This document shows, in pieces, positions 36,193 to 46,469 of a stretch of 52,081 nt of DNA; position 1 is the stretch's first letter, and every line of letters begins with the position of its first letter. The translations under genes were made by a program, and so were the position numbers. Source of the DNA: Cypionkella sp. (GTDB taxonomy: Bacteria; Pseudomonadota; Alphaproteobacteria; Rhodobacterales; Rhodobacteraceae). The notes below the pieces were generated by a model. It ran no database searches. It saw only the letters and a list, made by a program, of their open reading frames with translations, and had not been told where the DNA came from. The stretch is from NCBI RefSeq assembly GCF_030652235.1, contig NZ_JAUSBA010000025.1, positions 1 to 52,081 of the forward strand. Reading direction: 5' to 3'.

Positions 36193-36285
36193 GGCGCGCT
36201 CATCAAGCCTATCGGCTTTGTTCGCTTCAAATGGCGCACCCGTGCCACGCCGCGAACAAAACCGTCAGGCTTGATGAGCCGCGCG
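36193..36285. repeat. Long inverted repeat between phoH and ybeY
   Basis: Arms at 36193-36225 and 36252-36285 pair over about 32 bases with a few mismatches. The cores are CTCATCAAGCC/GGCTTGATGAG and TTGTTCGC/GCGAACAA, with a loop of 26 bases. It fills the gap just after the phoH stop. It could limit transcription into ybeY, be a processing site, or be a small mobile palindrome. Confidence 0.8.
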
Positions 36286-36287
36286 TA

Positions 36288-37304
36288 TCAGCCTTGCGCT
36301 TCGTCGCGCTCGTAAGCCTCGATCACGCGCGCCACCAGCGGGTGCCGCACCACGTCTTTCGAGGTGAAATAGTTGAAAGTCACGCCCTTCACCCCTTTCA
36401 AAATCCGCTCGGCATCTTGCAACCCGGACGCGGTGCCACGCGGCAAATCGACCTGCGTGCGGTCACCGGTGATCACCATGCGCGAACCCTCCCCAAGACG
36501 GGTCAGGAACATCTTCATCTGCATGGTGGTGGAGTTTTGTGCCTCATCCAGCACCACGAAAGCATTGGACAAAGTGCGGCCCCGCATAAAGGCCAGCGGT
36601 GCAATTTCGATGCGTTTTTCCTCCAGCAGCTTTTGGATCTGCTTTGCGGGCAAGAAATCGTTCAGCGCATCGTACAAAGGCTGCATATAGGGGTCGATTT
36701 TTTCCTTCATATCGCCGGGCAGAAAGCCCAACCGCTCGCCCGCTTCGACCGCCGGACGCGACAGGATGATCTTTTCGACCGCGCCCGAGATCAGCATGGT
36801 GACGCCAACAGCGACCGCGAGATAGGTCTTCCCCGTACCCGCAGGCCCGATGCCAAAGCCCATCTCATTGGCGAAAAGGTTTTTCACATACTCCTTCTGC
36901 GCCTCGGTCCGCGGTTCAATCGGCTTTTTACGGGTGCGGAGTTCGATGCCACCGCCGGTAAACATCTCAATCTGATCAGAGGCTTCCAGTTTGGTATCCG
37001 GCATTGGCCGCCCCATCCGCATCGCGCCGTCAATGTCGCCCGCCGCTACGCTGCGGCCCTGTTCAAGCCGCGCATACAAAGACCGCAGCACCGCCGCCGC
37101 CTGTTCGCGCGCGCCCTTGTCGCCGATGACGGACAAGCGGTTGCCCCGTCGCAGCACATGCACCCCCATCTGGTGCTCGATCTGCGCCAAATTGCGGTCA
37201 AACTCGCCGCAAAGGCTGATCAAAAGCCGGTTATCGGGAAATTCGAGGACAGTCTCGACAATATCCTCGGAACGGGTCGGGGGCGTTAGCGCGCTGATGC
37301 CCAA
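36288..37304 (-). CDS. phoH: PhoH-family ATPase (YbeZ type)
   Basis: This is a 338-residue PhoH-like ATPase with an N-terminal KH-like region (FPDNRLLISLCGEFDRNLAQIEHQMGVHVLRRGNR) and a helicase-type P-loop GIGPAGTGKTYLAVAVG near residue 158. The Walker B stretch is AFVVLDEAQNSTTMQMKMFLTR near residue 250, followed by VITGDRTQVDLPRG. Family members act with YbeY in RNA maturation, and the adjacent ybeY supports that. Start at 37304 gives the usual family N-terminus. Confidence 0.93.
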   Translation of the reverse strand: MGISALTPPTRSEDIVETVLEFPDNRLLISLCGEFDRNLAQIEHQMGVHVLRRGNRLSVIGDKGAREQAAAVLRSLYARLEQGRSVAAGDIDGAMRMGRPMPDTKLEASDQIEMFTGGGIELRTRKKPIEPRTEAQKEYVKNLFANEMGFGIGPAGTGKTYLAVAVGVTMLISGAVEKIILSRPAVEAGERLGFLPGDMKEKIDPYMQPLYDALNDFLPAKQIQKLLEEKRIEIAPLAFMRGRTLSNAFVVLDEAQNSTTMQMKMFLTRLGEGSRMVITGDRTQVDLPRGTASGLQDAERILKGVKGVTFNYFTSKDVVRHPLVARVIEAYERDEAQG

Positions 37305-37432
37305 AGGGATCTCCTTGCGGTTCAGGTGACGTCTAAATGTAGTGTAGACCTGCCAAAGACTCTGGCAAGAACAACCTGCATGGTCTTGATATCAAAGTGA
37401 TGACAGCGACATCTTTGCGCAAGAACCGGGCA

Positions 37433-37465
37433 ATAAAAAAAGACCACGGAAGCATCCCGTGGTCT
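37433..37465 (-). terminator. Rho-independent terminator of the OmpA/lipoprotein pair
   Basis: The stem AGACCACGG (37441-37449) and CCGTGGTCT (37457-37465) has a 7-base loop and is followed on the minus strand by a run of six or more T. It lies 29 bases past the lipoprotein stop. This is a textbook terminator. Confidence 0.92.
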
Positions 37466-37493
37466 GTGCTATGTTTTAGCCTGTGCGCGACGA

Positions 37494-37853
37494 TTAGCGG
37501 ACGTTCGGCACCCAGTCTTTGATCGGTGCCGACGAGGTCTGGTAATTGCCCAAAACCGTTCCCGGCGGATAGTGGTTGTTGCAGACCGGCAGGCCAGACA
37601 CCGGATCGTAACGGCGACCAGAATAGCCTTCGATACCGTCATCAATGATCCAGCCTTGACAACCATCAGGGTCATAGGCGATGGCGGCTTCGCCTTCGAC
37701 CAAAGCAGAGCTATCCCGGCCCGTGTCATGCGCGGCTGCAATCACAGTATTCGGACTTGCTGTGTACGGAACAAGGCCAGTGCCCTCGCAGGCGCTGAGG
37801 CTGATTGCGGCAAGTGCCAGAAGCGGAAAAGCTTTGAGTTTTGACATGTTCAT
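37494..37853 (-). CDS. Small lipoprotein with a two-cysteine motif
   Basis: This is a 119-residue predicted lipoprotein: a charged start, a hydrophobic stretch and lipobox LSAC with Cys22. The mature part has Cys65 and Cys91, within DGCQGWIIDDGIEGY and SGLPVC. The neighbouring OmpA protein has the same motif with the same 26-residue cysteine spacing. Several in-frame starts are possible (GTG 37865, ATG 37859, 37853, 37847); 37853 is a compromise, and the gene start overlaps the OmpA stop region, so the two are coupled. Probably an outer-membrane partner of the OmpA-like protein; function otherwise unknown. Confidence 0.75.
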   Translation of the reverse strand: MNMSKLKAFPLLALAAISLSACEGTGLVPYTASPNTVIAAAHDTGRDSSALVEGEAAIAYDPDGCQGWIIDDGIEGYSGRRYDPVSGLPVCNNHYPPGTVLGNYQTSSAPIKDWVPNVR

Positions 37854-37858
37854 CACCA

Positions 37859-38428
37859 TCACCACTTGTAGCAGACGACTTCGACGCGGCGGTTTTGCTG
37901 CATCCCTTCGGCGGTTGCGTTGGTGGCGCGCGGCTGACGCTCACCATAGCCAATCTCACGATCCACCATGGCGCCGACCGAGCGGGCAACAGCAGCAACC
38001 GAAGCAGCACGGCGCTGCGACAGTTTGATGTTGTACTCATCCGAGGCGCGGCTGTCGGTGTGGCCATAAACGGCATAACCAAACGCGCCCGAATTCTGGA
38101 AGAAATCGGTCAGGTAGCGGCGGCCATAAGCGGTCAGCTTAGAGCTGTCGGTGGCAAACAATGTGTCGGTGTTTTGCACCAGACAGGTGTTGCGCTTCAG
38201 ACAAACAGGCTTGCCTGTCTTGGGATTAACACGGTCGAGCATATAGCCTTCGGCACCGCCATCTGCCCACCAGTGCATACAGCCGTCGTCATCAACCCAT
38301 ACGCCCCACTGGATCTTGCCGGCGATTTGCGGCGCTGTCTGCGCCACCGCCCCACTTGCCATCATCAGGCCCGCAGCCATTGCTGCGCCCCCGATTGCCA
38401 TTCGCACTGCTCTGGAAAAACGCTCCAC
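37859..38428 (-). CDS. OmpA-family peptidoglycan-binding protein with N-terminal two-cysteine motif
   Basis: This 189-residue envelope protein has a signal peptide ending ASGAVA (about residue 29). An N-terminal segment with Cys50 and Cys76 (DGCMHWWADGGAEGY then TGKPVC) precedes an OmpA C-terminal domain from about residue 85. The OmpA core is visible as YAVYGHTDSRASDEYNIKLSQRRAASVA and the closing QNRRVEVVCY. The OmpA domain normally binds peptidoglycan. A beta-barrel is absent, so it is more like a soluble or Pal-type anchor. It is followed immediately by the lipoprotein with the same N-terminal motif. Confidence 0.87.
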   Translation of the reverse strand: MERFSRAVRMAIGGAAMAAGLMMASGAVAQTAPQIAGKIQWGVWVDDDGCMHWWADGGAEGYMLDRVNPKTGKPVCLKRNTCLVQNTDTLFATDSSKLTAYGRRYLTDFFQNSGAFGYAVYGHTDSRASDEYNIKLSQRRAASVAAVARSVGAMVDREIGYGERQPRATNATAEGMQQNRRVEVVCYKW

Positions 38429-38620
38429 TGTGGCAGCTCCCCTTTAACCATTCGGAATTCACATAGATATGAGCGAAGGTTTGCCGAGGCGGTCTTGTGA
38501 AGTAAAGCAAAATCTATGGGTTTATGGCTTTTTCAAGACTAATTGTTGCGTGTCTGACTATAAATTTGGCCCGCGCAACGCACTGCTGGCGGAATGGAAA
38601 CGATGCCGGTTGCATGGCAA

Positions 38621-39919
38621 TCAGGAAATACGCCCGCCTGCCAAAGAGTTGGACGACGAAGCTAAGATTCTCACCCGCACCATCTCTCCCACCTTGCCAT
38701 TCGGATCATTGACGAACACCGCATGCAGGTGATCAGACTTGCCAATCATCTGCCCAGCCTCACGCCCGGCCTTCTCATAAAGCACGCTCACTTCGCGCCC
38801 GACCATCGAATGTTGCACGCCGCGCTGTTGTTCGGTGAGCAGGGCTTGCAGGGTTTGCAGGCGGGCATCGGCGACGGCGCTGTCGATCTCGGGCTTTTCC
38901 GCAGCCGGAGTGCCGGGGCGGGCGGAGTATTTGAAGCTGTAGGCCATGCCATAGTTAACCGTGCGGATCAGTGCCAGGGTGTCTTCAAAATCCTGATCGG
39001 TTTCGCCGGGGAACCCGACGATAAAATCTGATGACAGCAAAATATCTGGCCGCGCCGCACGGATGCGTTCGATCAGGCGCAGGTAGGCTTCGGCGGTGTG
39101 CTTGCGATTCATCGCCTTCAGGATGCGATCCGAGCCCGACTGCACGGGCAGGTGAAGATAGGGCATCAATTTCGGCAGATCGCCATGTGCTGCGATCAGG
39201 TCGTCATCCATATCGTTGGGGTGACTGGTTGTGTAACGGATGCGCTGCAACCCGTCGATTTCAGCGAGTTCGCGGATCAGGCGAGACAGCGTCCAGCCGC
39301 CGCCGTGATACGCATTCACATTCTGCCCCAGCAGGGTCAGATCGCGCACGCCTTTTTCGACCAAGCCGCGCGCTTCGGTCAGGATGCGCTGCGGGTCACG
39401 CGATACCTCGGAACCACGGGTATAGGGCACCACGCAGAAGGCGCAGAACTTGTCGCAGCCTTCCTGCACGGTCAGAAACGCCATAGGGCCACGGCTGGCC
39501 TTCCGCTCGGGCAAAAGATCGAACTTATCTTCCAGCGGGAAATCGGTATCGACCTGCGGCGTGCCTGCCCGCGCCATTTCCGGCAAGCGGTGATAGGATT
39601 GTGGCCCAACTACCAGATCAACAATCGGCATCCGCCGCATGATCTCGGCACCTTCGGCCTGCGCCACGCAGCCCGCCACGCCGATCTTCACATCCGGCCG
39701 CGCCAGTTTCAGCTTTTTCAGCCGCCCCAGATCGGAATACAGCTTTTCACCCGCCTTCTCGCGAATGTGGCAAGTGTTCAGCAGTACCATATCGGCGTCT
39801 TCGGCAGTGTCGGTCGTGACATAGCCATCCGCGCCCATAGCCTCGGCCATACGCTCGGAATCATAGACGTTCATCTGACAGCCGTATGTCTTGATGAACA
39901 ATTTCTTCGGATCGGCCAT
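38621..39919 (-). CDS. miaB: tRNA-2-methylthio-N6-dimethylallyladenosine synthase
   Basis: MiaB is a radical SAM methylthiotransferase acting on A37 of tRNAs. The 432-residue protein has the N-terminal Cys set of the auxiliary cluster ([25 protein letters not shown]), the radical SAM motif [15 protein letters not shown] near residue 157, and a C-terminal TRAM domain. It is the first of the leftward translation-related genes. The length is normal. Confidence 0.96.
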   Translation of the reverse strand: MADPKKLFIKTYGCQMNVYDSERMAEAMGADGYVTTDTAEDADMVLLNTCHIREKAGEKLYSDLGRLKKLKLARPDVKIGVAGCVAQAEGAEIMRRMPIVDLVVGPQSYHRLPEMARAGTPQVDTDFPLEDKFDLLPERKASRGPMAFLTVQEGCDKFCAFCVVPYTRGSEVSRDPQRILTEARGLVEKGVRDLTLLGQNVNAYHGGGWTLSRLIRELAEIDGLQRIRYTTSHPNDMDDDLIAAHGDLPKLMPYLHLPVQSGSDRILKAMNRKHTAEAYLRLIERIRAARPDILLSSDFIVGFPGETDQDFEDTLALIRTVNYGMAYSFKYSARPGTPAAEKPEIDSAVADARLQTLQALLTEQQRGVQHSMVGREVSVLYEKAGREAGQMIGKSDHLHAVFVNDPNGKVGEMVRVRILASSSNSLAGGRIS

Positions 39920-40042
39920 GACGCACCCCTGTCTGGGCTGTTGATCTATGCCAAACAGCGCCCCTTCGCAACGCCGGGGCTTGCGTTGCAGGGATTGTTA
40001 ACGGATTCTGCCGCAAATAAGCCAAAGGCAGTTGGGCAGGGC

Positions 40043-40912
40043 ATGAAGTATACGTCGCTTAATCAGTTTCTGGCCGAGGCCAAGGGTGCCTTGGCGAAAG
40101 GCCCGCTTGCCTTGATCTTTGCCGAAGACGCGGTTGAGGTGGATACCACCGTCCGCCACCATCTTGAGGCTGGCTTCGTGCAGCTTGCCCTGTTTGCCCC
40201 CGATGCCATTCCAGTATCGGCAGAACTAGAGGCGAAAATCCACCGCATCCCCTATGAGGCCCCGACGGTGGAGGCTTTGGTCGAGGCGGTGAACAAGGTG
40301 ATCGCCGCCGCCCCCGGCATTTGGCTTTATTACTGCTACAACACCGAATATCTGTTCTTCCCGTTCTGCGAGACCCGCAATATCCGCGAAATGCTGTCCT
40401 TCCACAGCGAAGAACGCCGCGATGCAGTGCTGTCTTATGTCGTCGATCTGTACGCCAATGACCTGAACATCTATCCCAATGCGGTGTCACTGGATCATGC
40501 GCACCTGGACAAATCCGGCTATTACGCCTTGGGTCGGCCTGATCTGGCGAACCACAACTACCCGAAAGAGCGTCAGTTGGATTTCTTTGGCGGGCTGCGC
40601 TGGCGGTTTGAAGAACATATCCCAGTGCCGCGCCGCAAGATTGATCGGATTGCTTTGTTCCGTACCAAACCGGGGCTAACCCTTCGATCGGATTTTACTT
40701 TGTCGGATGAAGAATACAACACCTACGCCTGCCCGTGGCACCACAACATCACCACCGCCATCGTCAGCTTTCGCACCGCGAAAGCCCTGCGCTCGAACGC
40801 GGGCTCGCGCTTTGATATCCTTGATTTCAAATGGCACAACTCGACGCCGTTTGATTGGCACAGCCAGCAGTTGATGGATCTGGGGCTGATGGAGCCTGGG
40901 CAGTGGTTTTAA
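40043..40912 (+). CDS. Conserved-looking hypothetical protein
   Basis: This is a 289-residue soluble protein divergent from miaB. The frame stays open far upstream (to 39098), but that part is antisense to miaB; the ATG at 40043 begins a sequence that reads as a normal protein. The second half is rich in Tyr, His, Trp and Arg (for example NTEYLFFPFCETRNIREML and SEERRDAVLSYVVDLYANDL), faintly like the C-terminal part of some glycosyltransferase-2-like proteins. No catalytic motif is certain. It has no signal peptide or membrane helix and converges with the aldo/keto reductase with a 4-base overlap. Confidence 0.72.
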   Translation: MKYTSLNQFLAEAKGALAKGPLALIFAEDAVEVDTTVRHHLEAGFVQLALFAPDAIPVSAELEAKIHRIPYEAPTVEALVEAVNKVIAAAPGIWLYYCYNTEYLFFPFCETRNIREMLSFHSEERRDAVLSYVVDLYANDLNIYPNAVSLDHAHLDKSGYYALGRPDLANHNYPKERQLDFFGGLRWRFEEHIPVPRRKIDRIALFRTKPGLTLRSDFTLSDEEYNTYACPWHHNITTAIVSFRTAKALRSNAGSRFDILDFKWHNSTPFDWHSQQLMDLGLMEPGQWF

Positions 40913-41775
40913 GCCCGTGCAGCGATGGCGTTGAGTTGAGCCAAGTGGCCTTCGTCTAGCCTTAGGCTCGCCGCCGCGATATTGCCGCGCAGATGGGCGC
41001 GGCGCGACGTGCCGGGGATCAGCAGAATGTTCGGGCTGCGCTGCAACAGCCACGTGAGGGCCACAGCTTGCGCGGTTTGGCCCAGATCATCCGCCACTTG
41101 CTTCAGCCCATCGCTTTGCAGTGGCGTGAAGCCACCCAGCGGGAAATACGGTACATAGGCGATGCCATCCGCCGCCAAGGCGTCAACCATCGCGTCATCG
41201 GCGCGGTGGACCAGATTGTAGTGATTCTGCACACAGACAATCGGCGCAATGTCGCGGGCGACGGCAAGCTGAGCTGCATCCACCGTGCTGACGCCGATAT
41301 GTGCGATCATCCCTTCGTCTTGCATCTGCCGCATCACCTGCATCGGCGCGGCAATGTCATCGGCGGGGCCACCCATCCGCAGGTTTACAATCGCCATTTG
41401 GTCAAGGCCCAGCCGTTTCAGATTGTCCTCAACCGATTGGCGCAGAAAATCGGCGCTACGGTCCAGAATCCAGCCGCCCTTGTCATCGCGCCAAGCGCCG
41501 ATTTTGGTCACCAACACCAGATTGGCGGTATAAGGAAACAACGCCTCGCGGATCAATGCGTTGGTCACAAACGGGCCGTAGAAATCGCTGGTGTCGATAT
41601 GATCGACCCCCAAAGCCAAAGCCTCGCGCAGCACGGCGCGAGCCTCATCTGGGTCGGCGGGCGGGCCGAAGGCATGATGCCCGGCCAGTTGCATCGCGCC
41701 ATAGCCCATGCGATTGACGGAAAGTTCGGTGCTGGGGAAGGTGAAACGCCCGGCGGCTGCGGCTGTCTTGGTCAT
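40909..41775 (-). CDS. Aldo/keto reductase
   Basis: This is a 288-residue NADPH-type oxidoreductase of the aldo/keto reductase superfamily (TIM barrel). Visible marks are DHIDTSDFYGP (Asp and Tyr of the tetrad, about residue 61), NLVLVTKIG (Lys) and GTSRRAHLRGNIAA near the C-terminus for cofactor binding. Where the catalytic His normally stands, the protein has VNLRMGG, so Asn takes its place, as in some family branches. It is divergent from a LysR regulator that probably controls it. Substrate unknown. Confidence 0.88.
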   Translation of the reverse strand: MTKTAAAAGRFTFPSTELSVNRMGYGAMQLAGHHAFGPPADPDEARAVLREALALGVDHIDTSDFYGPFVTNALIREALFPYTANLVLVTKIGAWRDDKGGWILDRSADFLRQSVEDNLKRLGLDQMAIVNLRMGGPADDIAAPMQVMRQMQDEGMIAHIGVSTVDAAQLAVARDIAPIVCVQNHYNLVHRADDAMVDALAADGIAYVPYFPLGGFTPLQSDGLKQVADDLGQTAQAVALTWLLQRSPNILLIPGTSRRAHLRGNIAAASLRLDEGHLAQLNAIAARA

Positions 41776-41856
41776 GGTGTTGCTCCTGTTGATACGCCAA
41801 AAATAGCCGTTCGGTAGAAATTGATAATCCGCCAGAATCCGAATAGGTTGATCGGC

Positions 41857-42795
41857 ATGTCGAACAATGCCGCCTCGCTTGACGATCTACAGGTATTTCT
41901 TGCCGTGACCGAGGCAGGCGGTTTTCGCACAGCCGCGCGCCGCTTGGGTCTGTCGGCCTCAACTGTCAGCGAAACCATCACCCGGCTGGAGACCAGCATC
42001 GGCGCGCCCTTGCTGACCCGCACCACCCGCAGCGTGATGCCGACTGAGGCCGGGCGCATCCTTGCCGCCCGGATCGCGCCGCTGCTGTCCGAGACGCGAG
42101 CGGCGCTGAACGATGCCCAAAGCGTGCAAGGGCAGGTGCGCGGCAGGCTGAAGCTGAACGTGCCCGGAGCCGTGATGGTGGATATTTTACCGCCACTGCT
42201 CGACCTCTATATGGCGCGTTACCCCGAGGTTCGGGTCGAGGTGGTGGTGGATGACCGCCTTGTCGATGTCACCGCCGCCGATTGCGACGCGGGCATCCGC
42301 TATGGCGAGCATCTGGCGCAGGATATGATCGCGGTGCCGATTGGCCCCGTCGTGCAACATGCTGCACTGGTCGCAGCGCCCGCCTATCTGGCCGCACACG
42401 GAACACCGCTGCACCCGAATGATCTCACCGTGCATTGCTGCATCCGCACCCGCTTTTCCAGCGGAGCCTTGACCGACTGGACGTTTCAGCGTGGGGCCGA
42501 GGTGATAGCCCTTGATCCAACCGCCAAGCTGGTGCTTGGCACTGCCGCGTCCGCCGCCGCGATCAACCTTGCCATCGCCGGACGCGGTCTGATCTTTGCC
42601 TTTCAGAACTGGCTACAACCGCATCTGGACAGCGGCGCGCTGGTGGCGGTGCTGCCCGAGTGGTGGCCGGAATTTGACGGCCCCCGGCTGTATTTCTCCA
42701 GTCGGTTCATGCCCGCCCCATTGCGCGCCTTCGTGGAGCTGGTAGCGGAAGATCGCGCCAAACGGCCCAGCCTTAGACCAGCGCAGCCCGGTTGA
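41857..42795 (+). CDS. LysR-family transcriptional regulator
   Basis: This is a 312-residue LysR regulator. The N-terminal helix-turn-helix ([39 protein letters not shown]) fills residues 7-45, followed by the effector domain. ATG 41857 gives the standard N-terminus; the frame is open to 41821. Divergent from the aldo/keto reductase, its most likely target. The last codons overlap the convergent broken dehydrogenase gene by 23 bases. Confidence 0.9.
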   Translation: MSNNAASLDDLQVFLAVTEAGGFRTAARRLGLSASTVSETITRLETSIGAPLLTRTTRSVMPTEAGRILAARIAPLLSETRAALNDAQSVQGQVRGRLKLNVPGAVMVDILPPLLDLYMARYPEVRVEVVVDDRLVDVTAADCDAGIRYGEHLAQDMIAVPIGPVVQHAALVAAPAYLAAHGTPLHPNDLTVHCCIRTRFSSGALTDWTFQRGAEVIALDPTAKLVLGTAASAAAINLAIAGRGLIFAFQNWLQPHLDSGALVAVLPEWWPEFDGPRLYFSSRFMPAPLRAFVELVAEDRAKRPSLRPAQPG

Positions 42796-43683
42796 CGATC
42801 AGTGCCGGGTCAAGTTTGCCGTTGAGGAAATCCAACACATCCTGCACCGAAGCCACCGCCATCCGCTCGGCACTTTCCGCGGTCAGCCCGGCGATGTTTG
42901 GCGTCAGGATCACCTGATCAAACCCCAGAAGCGGGTGATCTGGCAAGGGTGGTTCGGCCTCGAACACATCCAACCCCGCAGCACCGCTATGGCCCAAGCG
43001 CAAGGCCCGCACCAAGGCGAGTTCATCGAGAATGCCGCCGCGCGCCGCGTTGATCACGATGCTCCCCGGCTTCATCTGCGCCATCTCCACCGCGCCCAAG
43101 CCAGCCCGTCAGCCAGCGCAGCCACCGAGGCAACCGTCCCCTTCGGCCAGCCCTGCGCCGCAAGGTAAGGGTCATGCGCATGGATCTCCATGCCGAACCC
43201 CGAAGCCATCCGCGCCAGATGGTGCCCGATCCGGCTATAGCCCAAGATCATCAGGCGCTTGCCAGAAATCTCGCTCGCCTTTAGCCGATTGCGCCAACCC
43301 CATGGCCCCTGCCGGGTGCTGGCATCCGCCCGGATCAAGCGCTTTGCACAAGCCAAGAACAGCATCATCGCGTGTTCGGCCACCGAGACCGAATTCACAT
43401 CGCCCACGATGCACAGCGGAATCCGCCGCGCGTTCAGCGCCATCAGATCGACCGCATCATAGCCAACGCCATGACGTGAGACGATTTGCAACTCGCGCGC
43501 GCGGGAGATGCTGGCGGCGTCCAGCGGTTGGGTGCGGATCACCAGCGCATCGGCGCGGGCCAGATAGGGCTGATGCGAGGCCTCGGAAATCTCCTCAATA
43601 TGGTCAAACGTCACGCCCTCTGCGGCGCCCAGCAGCGCCAACCCTGCCGGATGCAACTTCCCCGCCACCACGATTTGCGGCAT
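42773..43683 (-). pseudogene. Broken D-2-hydroxyacid dehydrogenase (PGDH-like)
   Basis: This would be an NAD-dependent D-2-hydroxyacid dehydrogenase. The first frame from the ATG at 43683 carries MPQIVVAGKLHPAGL, SRHGVGYDAVDL and the nucleotide-binding MILGYSRIGHHLARMASGFGM, then fails at about 43095-43105. The rest (GAVEMAQMKPGSIVINAARGGILDE to RAALV) continues in another frame. About 12-16 residues, covering the strand after ADGLAWA, are missing in addition to the shift, so this is a real deletion rather than a one-base error. The start overlaps the ancestral stop of the aldolase as TGATG. Confidence 0.88.
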
Positions 43684-44492
43684 CAATAGGCCCCCTTTTC
43701 GACCTTGGCCTCGCTGTTGGTCAGAACGCGAAACCGGGTCACCGCCGCCCCGGCAGAGCCGCCGCCAGAAAACGCCCCCCCACTATGGTCAGAAACCCCC
43801 AGCCAATCGCACGGGCCGCATACTCGGCGTGCCGCAATGCAACCCCGCGCGCAGGCCATTCGCTTTGCACGCGGCGAGAATCTGCTGAATGGCGGCGATC
43901 ATCTCGGGTTCCTTGCGGTCAAAACCCCCCGGAGCCAACTTGCCCCCCGTCAGCGACAAGGTCAGACCGGCTGGCCCGATATACAGCCCATCCAAGGCCG
44001 GCGTGGTAGCAATCGCGTCCAAATTTGCCATTGCTTCGGCGGTCTCGATCATCGCGAAGCCAAGGATATTGTCATGCGCCTCGCCCGCGTAATTCGCCCC
44101 CGCCGCAAACGAGACCCGTGTCGGCACAAAGCTGCGCTGGCCCAAAAGGGGATAGCGCAGGTAGCTAACGAAACGCACGGCATCCTCGGCGGTGTTGACC
44201 ATCGGGCCGATGATGCCATACGCTCCGGCATCCAGCGCCTTCATCACGATCCCCGGCTCGTTCCACGGCACACGCGCCATCAGCACAGCACCACTCGCCC
44301 GCATCGCTTGGAACATCGGCAGCAGGTTGGAATAATCCAAAGCGCCGTGCTGCATATTAATATATCAATGGTCACAGAATCAAAGCCCTGAGCCGCCATG
44401 ATCTCGGCGGTGAACGGATTGCCGATGCTGCACCACCCGTTGATCGCAGGTTTACCCTGTGCCCAGAGCGCTTTCAGTGTGTTCGCGATCAT
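43683..44492 (-). pseudogene. Broken HpcH/HpaI-family aldolase
   Basis: This would be a class II pyruvate aldolase of the HpaI type (about 265 residues). From ATG 44492 (ribosome site GGAGG) the frame reads to GFDSVTID, where an 8-base insertion (ATTAATAT on the plus strand, 44356-44363) shifts it. The next frame starts MQHGALDYSNLLPMFQAM and runs through GLYIGPAGLTLSL to CGTPS. A one-base loss near 43822 and a further small indel near 43756 are needed to read the expected C-terminus AARAIGWGF and VTRFRVLTNSEAKVEKGAY. At least three lesions, so it is inactive. Confidence 0.88.
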
Positions 44493-44597
44493 GTCCTTGC
44501 CTCCAATCGACATTGCAGCAATCGTTGCGAAGATTTTACATTGTCAATAATCCATCCCAATGGCTACGATCTGCCCAAGAGATTGGGAGGAGCCCGC

Positions 44598-46468
44598 ATG
44601 TCTACCGGCACAACGCGCCTGACGATGAGCCAAGCGCTGGTGCGCTGGTTGACCGCGCAGATGACCGAAATTGACGGCCAGTGCGTGCCGCTGTTTGCGG
44701 GCGTGTTCTGCATCTTTGGTCATGGCAACGTGACCTGTCTGTCCGAAGCTTTGGCGGCCGTGCAAGACCGGCTGCCGACATGGCGCGGGCAGAATGAACA
44801 GTCGATGGCATGGGCCGCGATTGGCTTTGCCAAGGCGAAGCGGCAGCGTCAGGTCATGATTGCCACCTCTTCGATTGGGCCGGGGCGCTGAACATGGTGA
44901 TGGCGGCGGGCACTGCCCACGCCAACCGCCTACCGGTTCTGTTGATCGCGGGCGACACGTTCAGCGACCGCCTGCCCGATCCGGTGCTGCAACAGGTGGA
45001 GCATTACAGTGACCCGACGCTGACGGTGAACGATACCTTCAAGGCGGTCACCCGGTACTGGGATCCCATCACCCATCCGGCGCAGATTATCTCATCCTTG
45101 CCGCAAGCTGTGGCGGCGATGCTGGACCCTGCCGATTGCGGCCCGGCCTTTATTGCCTTGCCACAAGATATGCAGGAATTGACGTTTGATTGCCCCGAAG
45201 TGTTCTTTGAGGAGCGTCTGTGGACGATTCCTCGCCCGCGCGCCGACCGCAGCGCTTTGGCGCAAGCGGTTGATCTGCTGAAATCCGCCAAAGCGCCGCT
45301 GATCATCGCAGGCGGCGGCGTGCGCTATTCCGGAGCCGAGGCGGCGGTCGCCGAATTTACCGCTGCGCGCGGGATTCCGGTGGTTGAGACGAATGCAGGC
45401 AAGGGCGGCCCGACGCATTATCATCCGGTGCATTGCGGCCCGCTTGGAATTATCGGATCGACCTCTGCCAATGCTTTGACTGCTGGGGCGGATGTTATCG
45501 TGGCGATAGGCAGAAGGTTGCAGGATTTCACCACAGAATCATGGACCGCCTTTGCGCAAGACGCCCGCTTTATCAGCATCAACGCGGCCCGCTGCGACGC
45601 CACCAAACACCGGGCTTTGGCGGTGGTGGGGGATGCCTTGGAAACCGTCATCGAGTTGAACGTGGGCCTTGGCGAGTGGCACGCCGACCCCGCCTACCTG
45701 CCCCGCGCCAAGGCGTTGGTTGCCGATTGGGATGCGCTGCTCGATAGCCACCAGGCCTCCACCAACACGCCCGTTCCGACCTATGCGCAAGTCGTTGACC
45801 AAGTGAACATCGCCGCCGGCGAACATGACACGCTGATTTCTGCCGCTGGCGGCCTACCCGGCGAAGTTGCCAAAAGCTGGCGAGTCAAAGCCCCGCAAAC
45901 TTGTGATCTGGAGTTTGGGTTTTCCTGCATGGGCTACGAGATTGCCGCAGGCTGGGGCTGTGCGATGGCGCAAAGCGGCCCCGGAACAGTAGGAGGGACG
46001 CCTATCGTCATGCTCGGCGATAGCACCTATATGATGATGAATTCTGACATCTATTCTTCGGTGCTGTCGGGTCACAAAATGATCATCGTGGTCTGCGACA
46101 AAGGCGGCCATGCAGAAATCAGCCGCCTGCAGCAGGCCAAAAGTGTGCCGGGGTTCAATAATTTGCTGAAAGATTGCCCTGTGCAGAAGCCCTCGGCCCC
46201 ACTACATGTCGATTTCGCGTCCTATGCGGCGGCGATGGGGGCCGCCAGCCGCCAGGTCGAAAGCCTCTCTGACCTTGCCACAGCGCTTGAATGGGCCAAG
46301 ACCACCGACCGCACCACCGTCATCTCGATCACCACCGACGCCTTTGCTTGGGTGCCCGATGATGCCAATTGGGATGTCGGCGTGCCTCAGGTATCCACCC
46401 GCAAGGGCGTGCGCCAAGCCCGCGCCCATCAGGAACAAATCCGCGCCAAGCAGCGCATTGGAGTTTGA
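44598..46468 (+). pseudogene. iolD: Frameshifted iolD, trihydroxycyclohexanedione hydrolase
   Basis: IolD is the thiamine-diphosphate enzyme that opens the ring in myo-inositol breakdown. From ATG 44598 (ribosome site GGAGGAG) the first frame shows LTMSQALVRWL, LFAGVFCIFGHGNVTCLSEAL and RGQNEQSMAWAAIGFAKAK, ending at SSIGPG. A single G appears missing from a G run at 44882-44885, producing a TGA at 44889-44891. The continuing frame begins ALNMVMAAGTAHANRLPVLL and is intact to 46468. Restored length would be about 623 residues, normal for IolD. A one-base homopolymer change could also be a sequencing error; the broken neighbours make decay more likely. Confidence 0.88.
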
Positions 46469-46469
46469 T

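Noticed and set aside
39098-40042. N-terminal extension of the 40043 gene
   Set aside because: This part is antisense to miaB and low in protein character; the gene proper starts at 40043.
46206-46469. N-terminal extension of iolE
   Set aside because: It overlaps the iolD coding frame; iolE has its own ribosome site and standard N-terminus at 46470.
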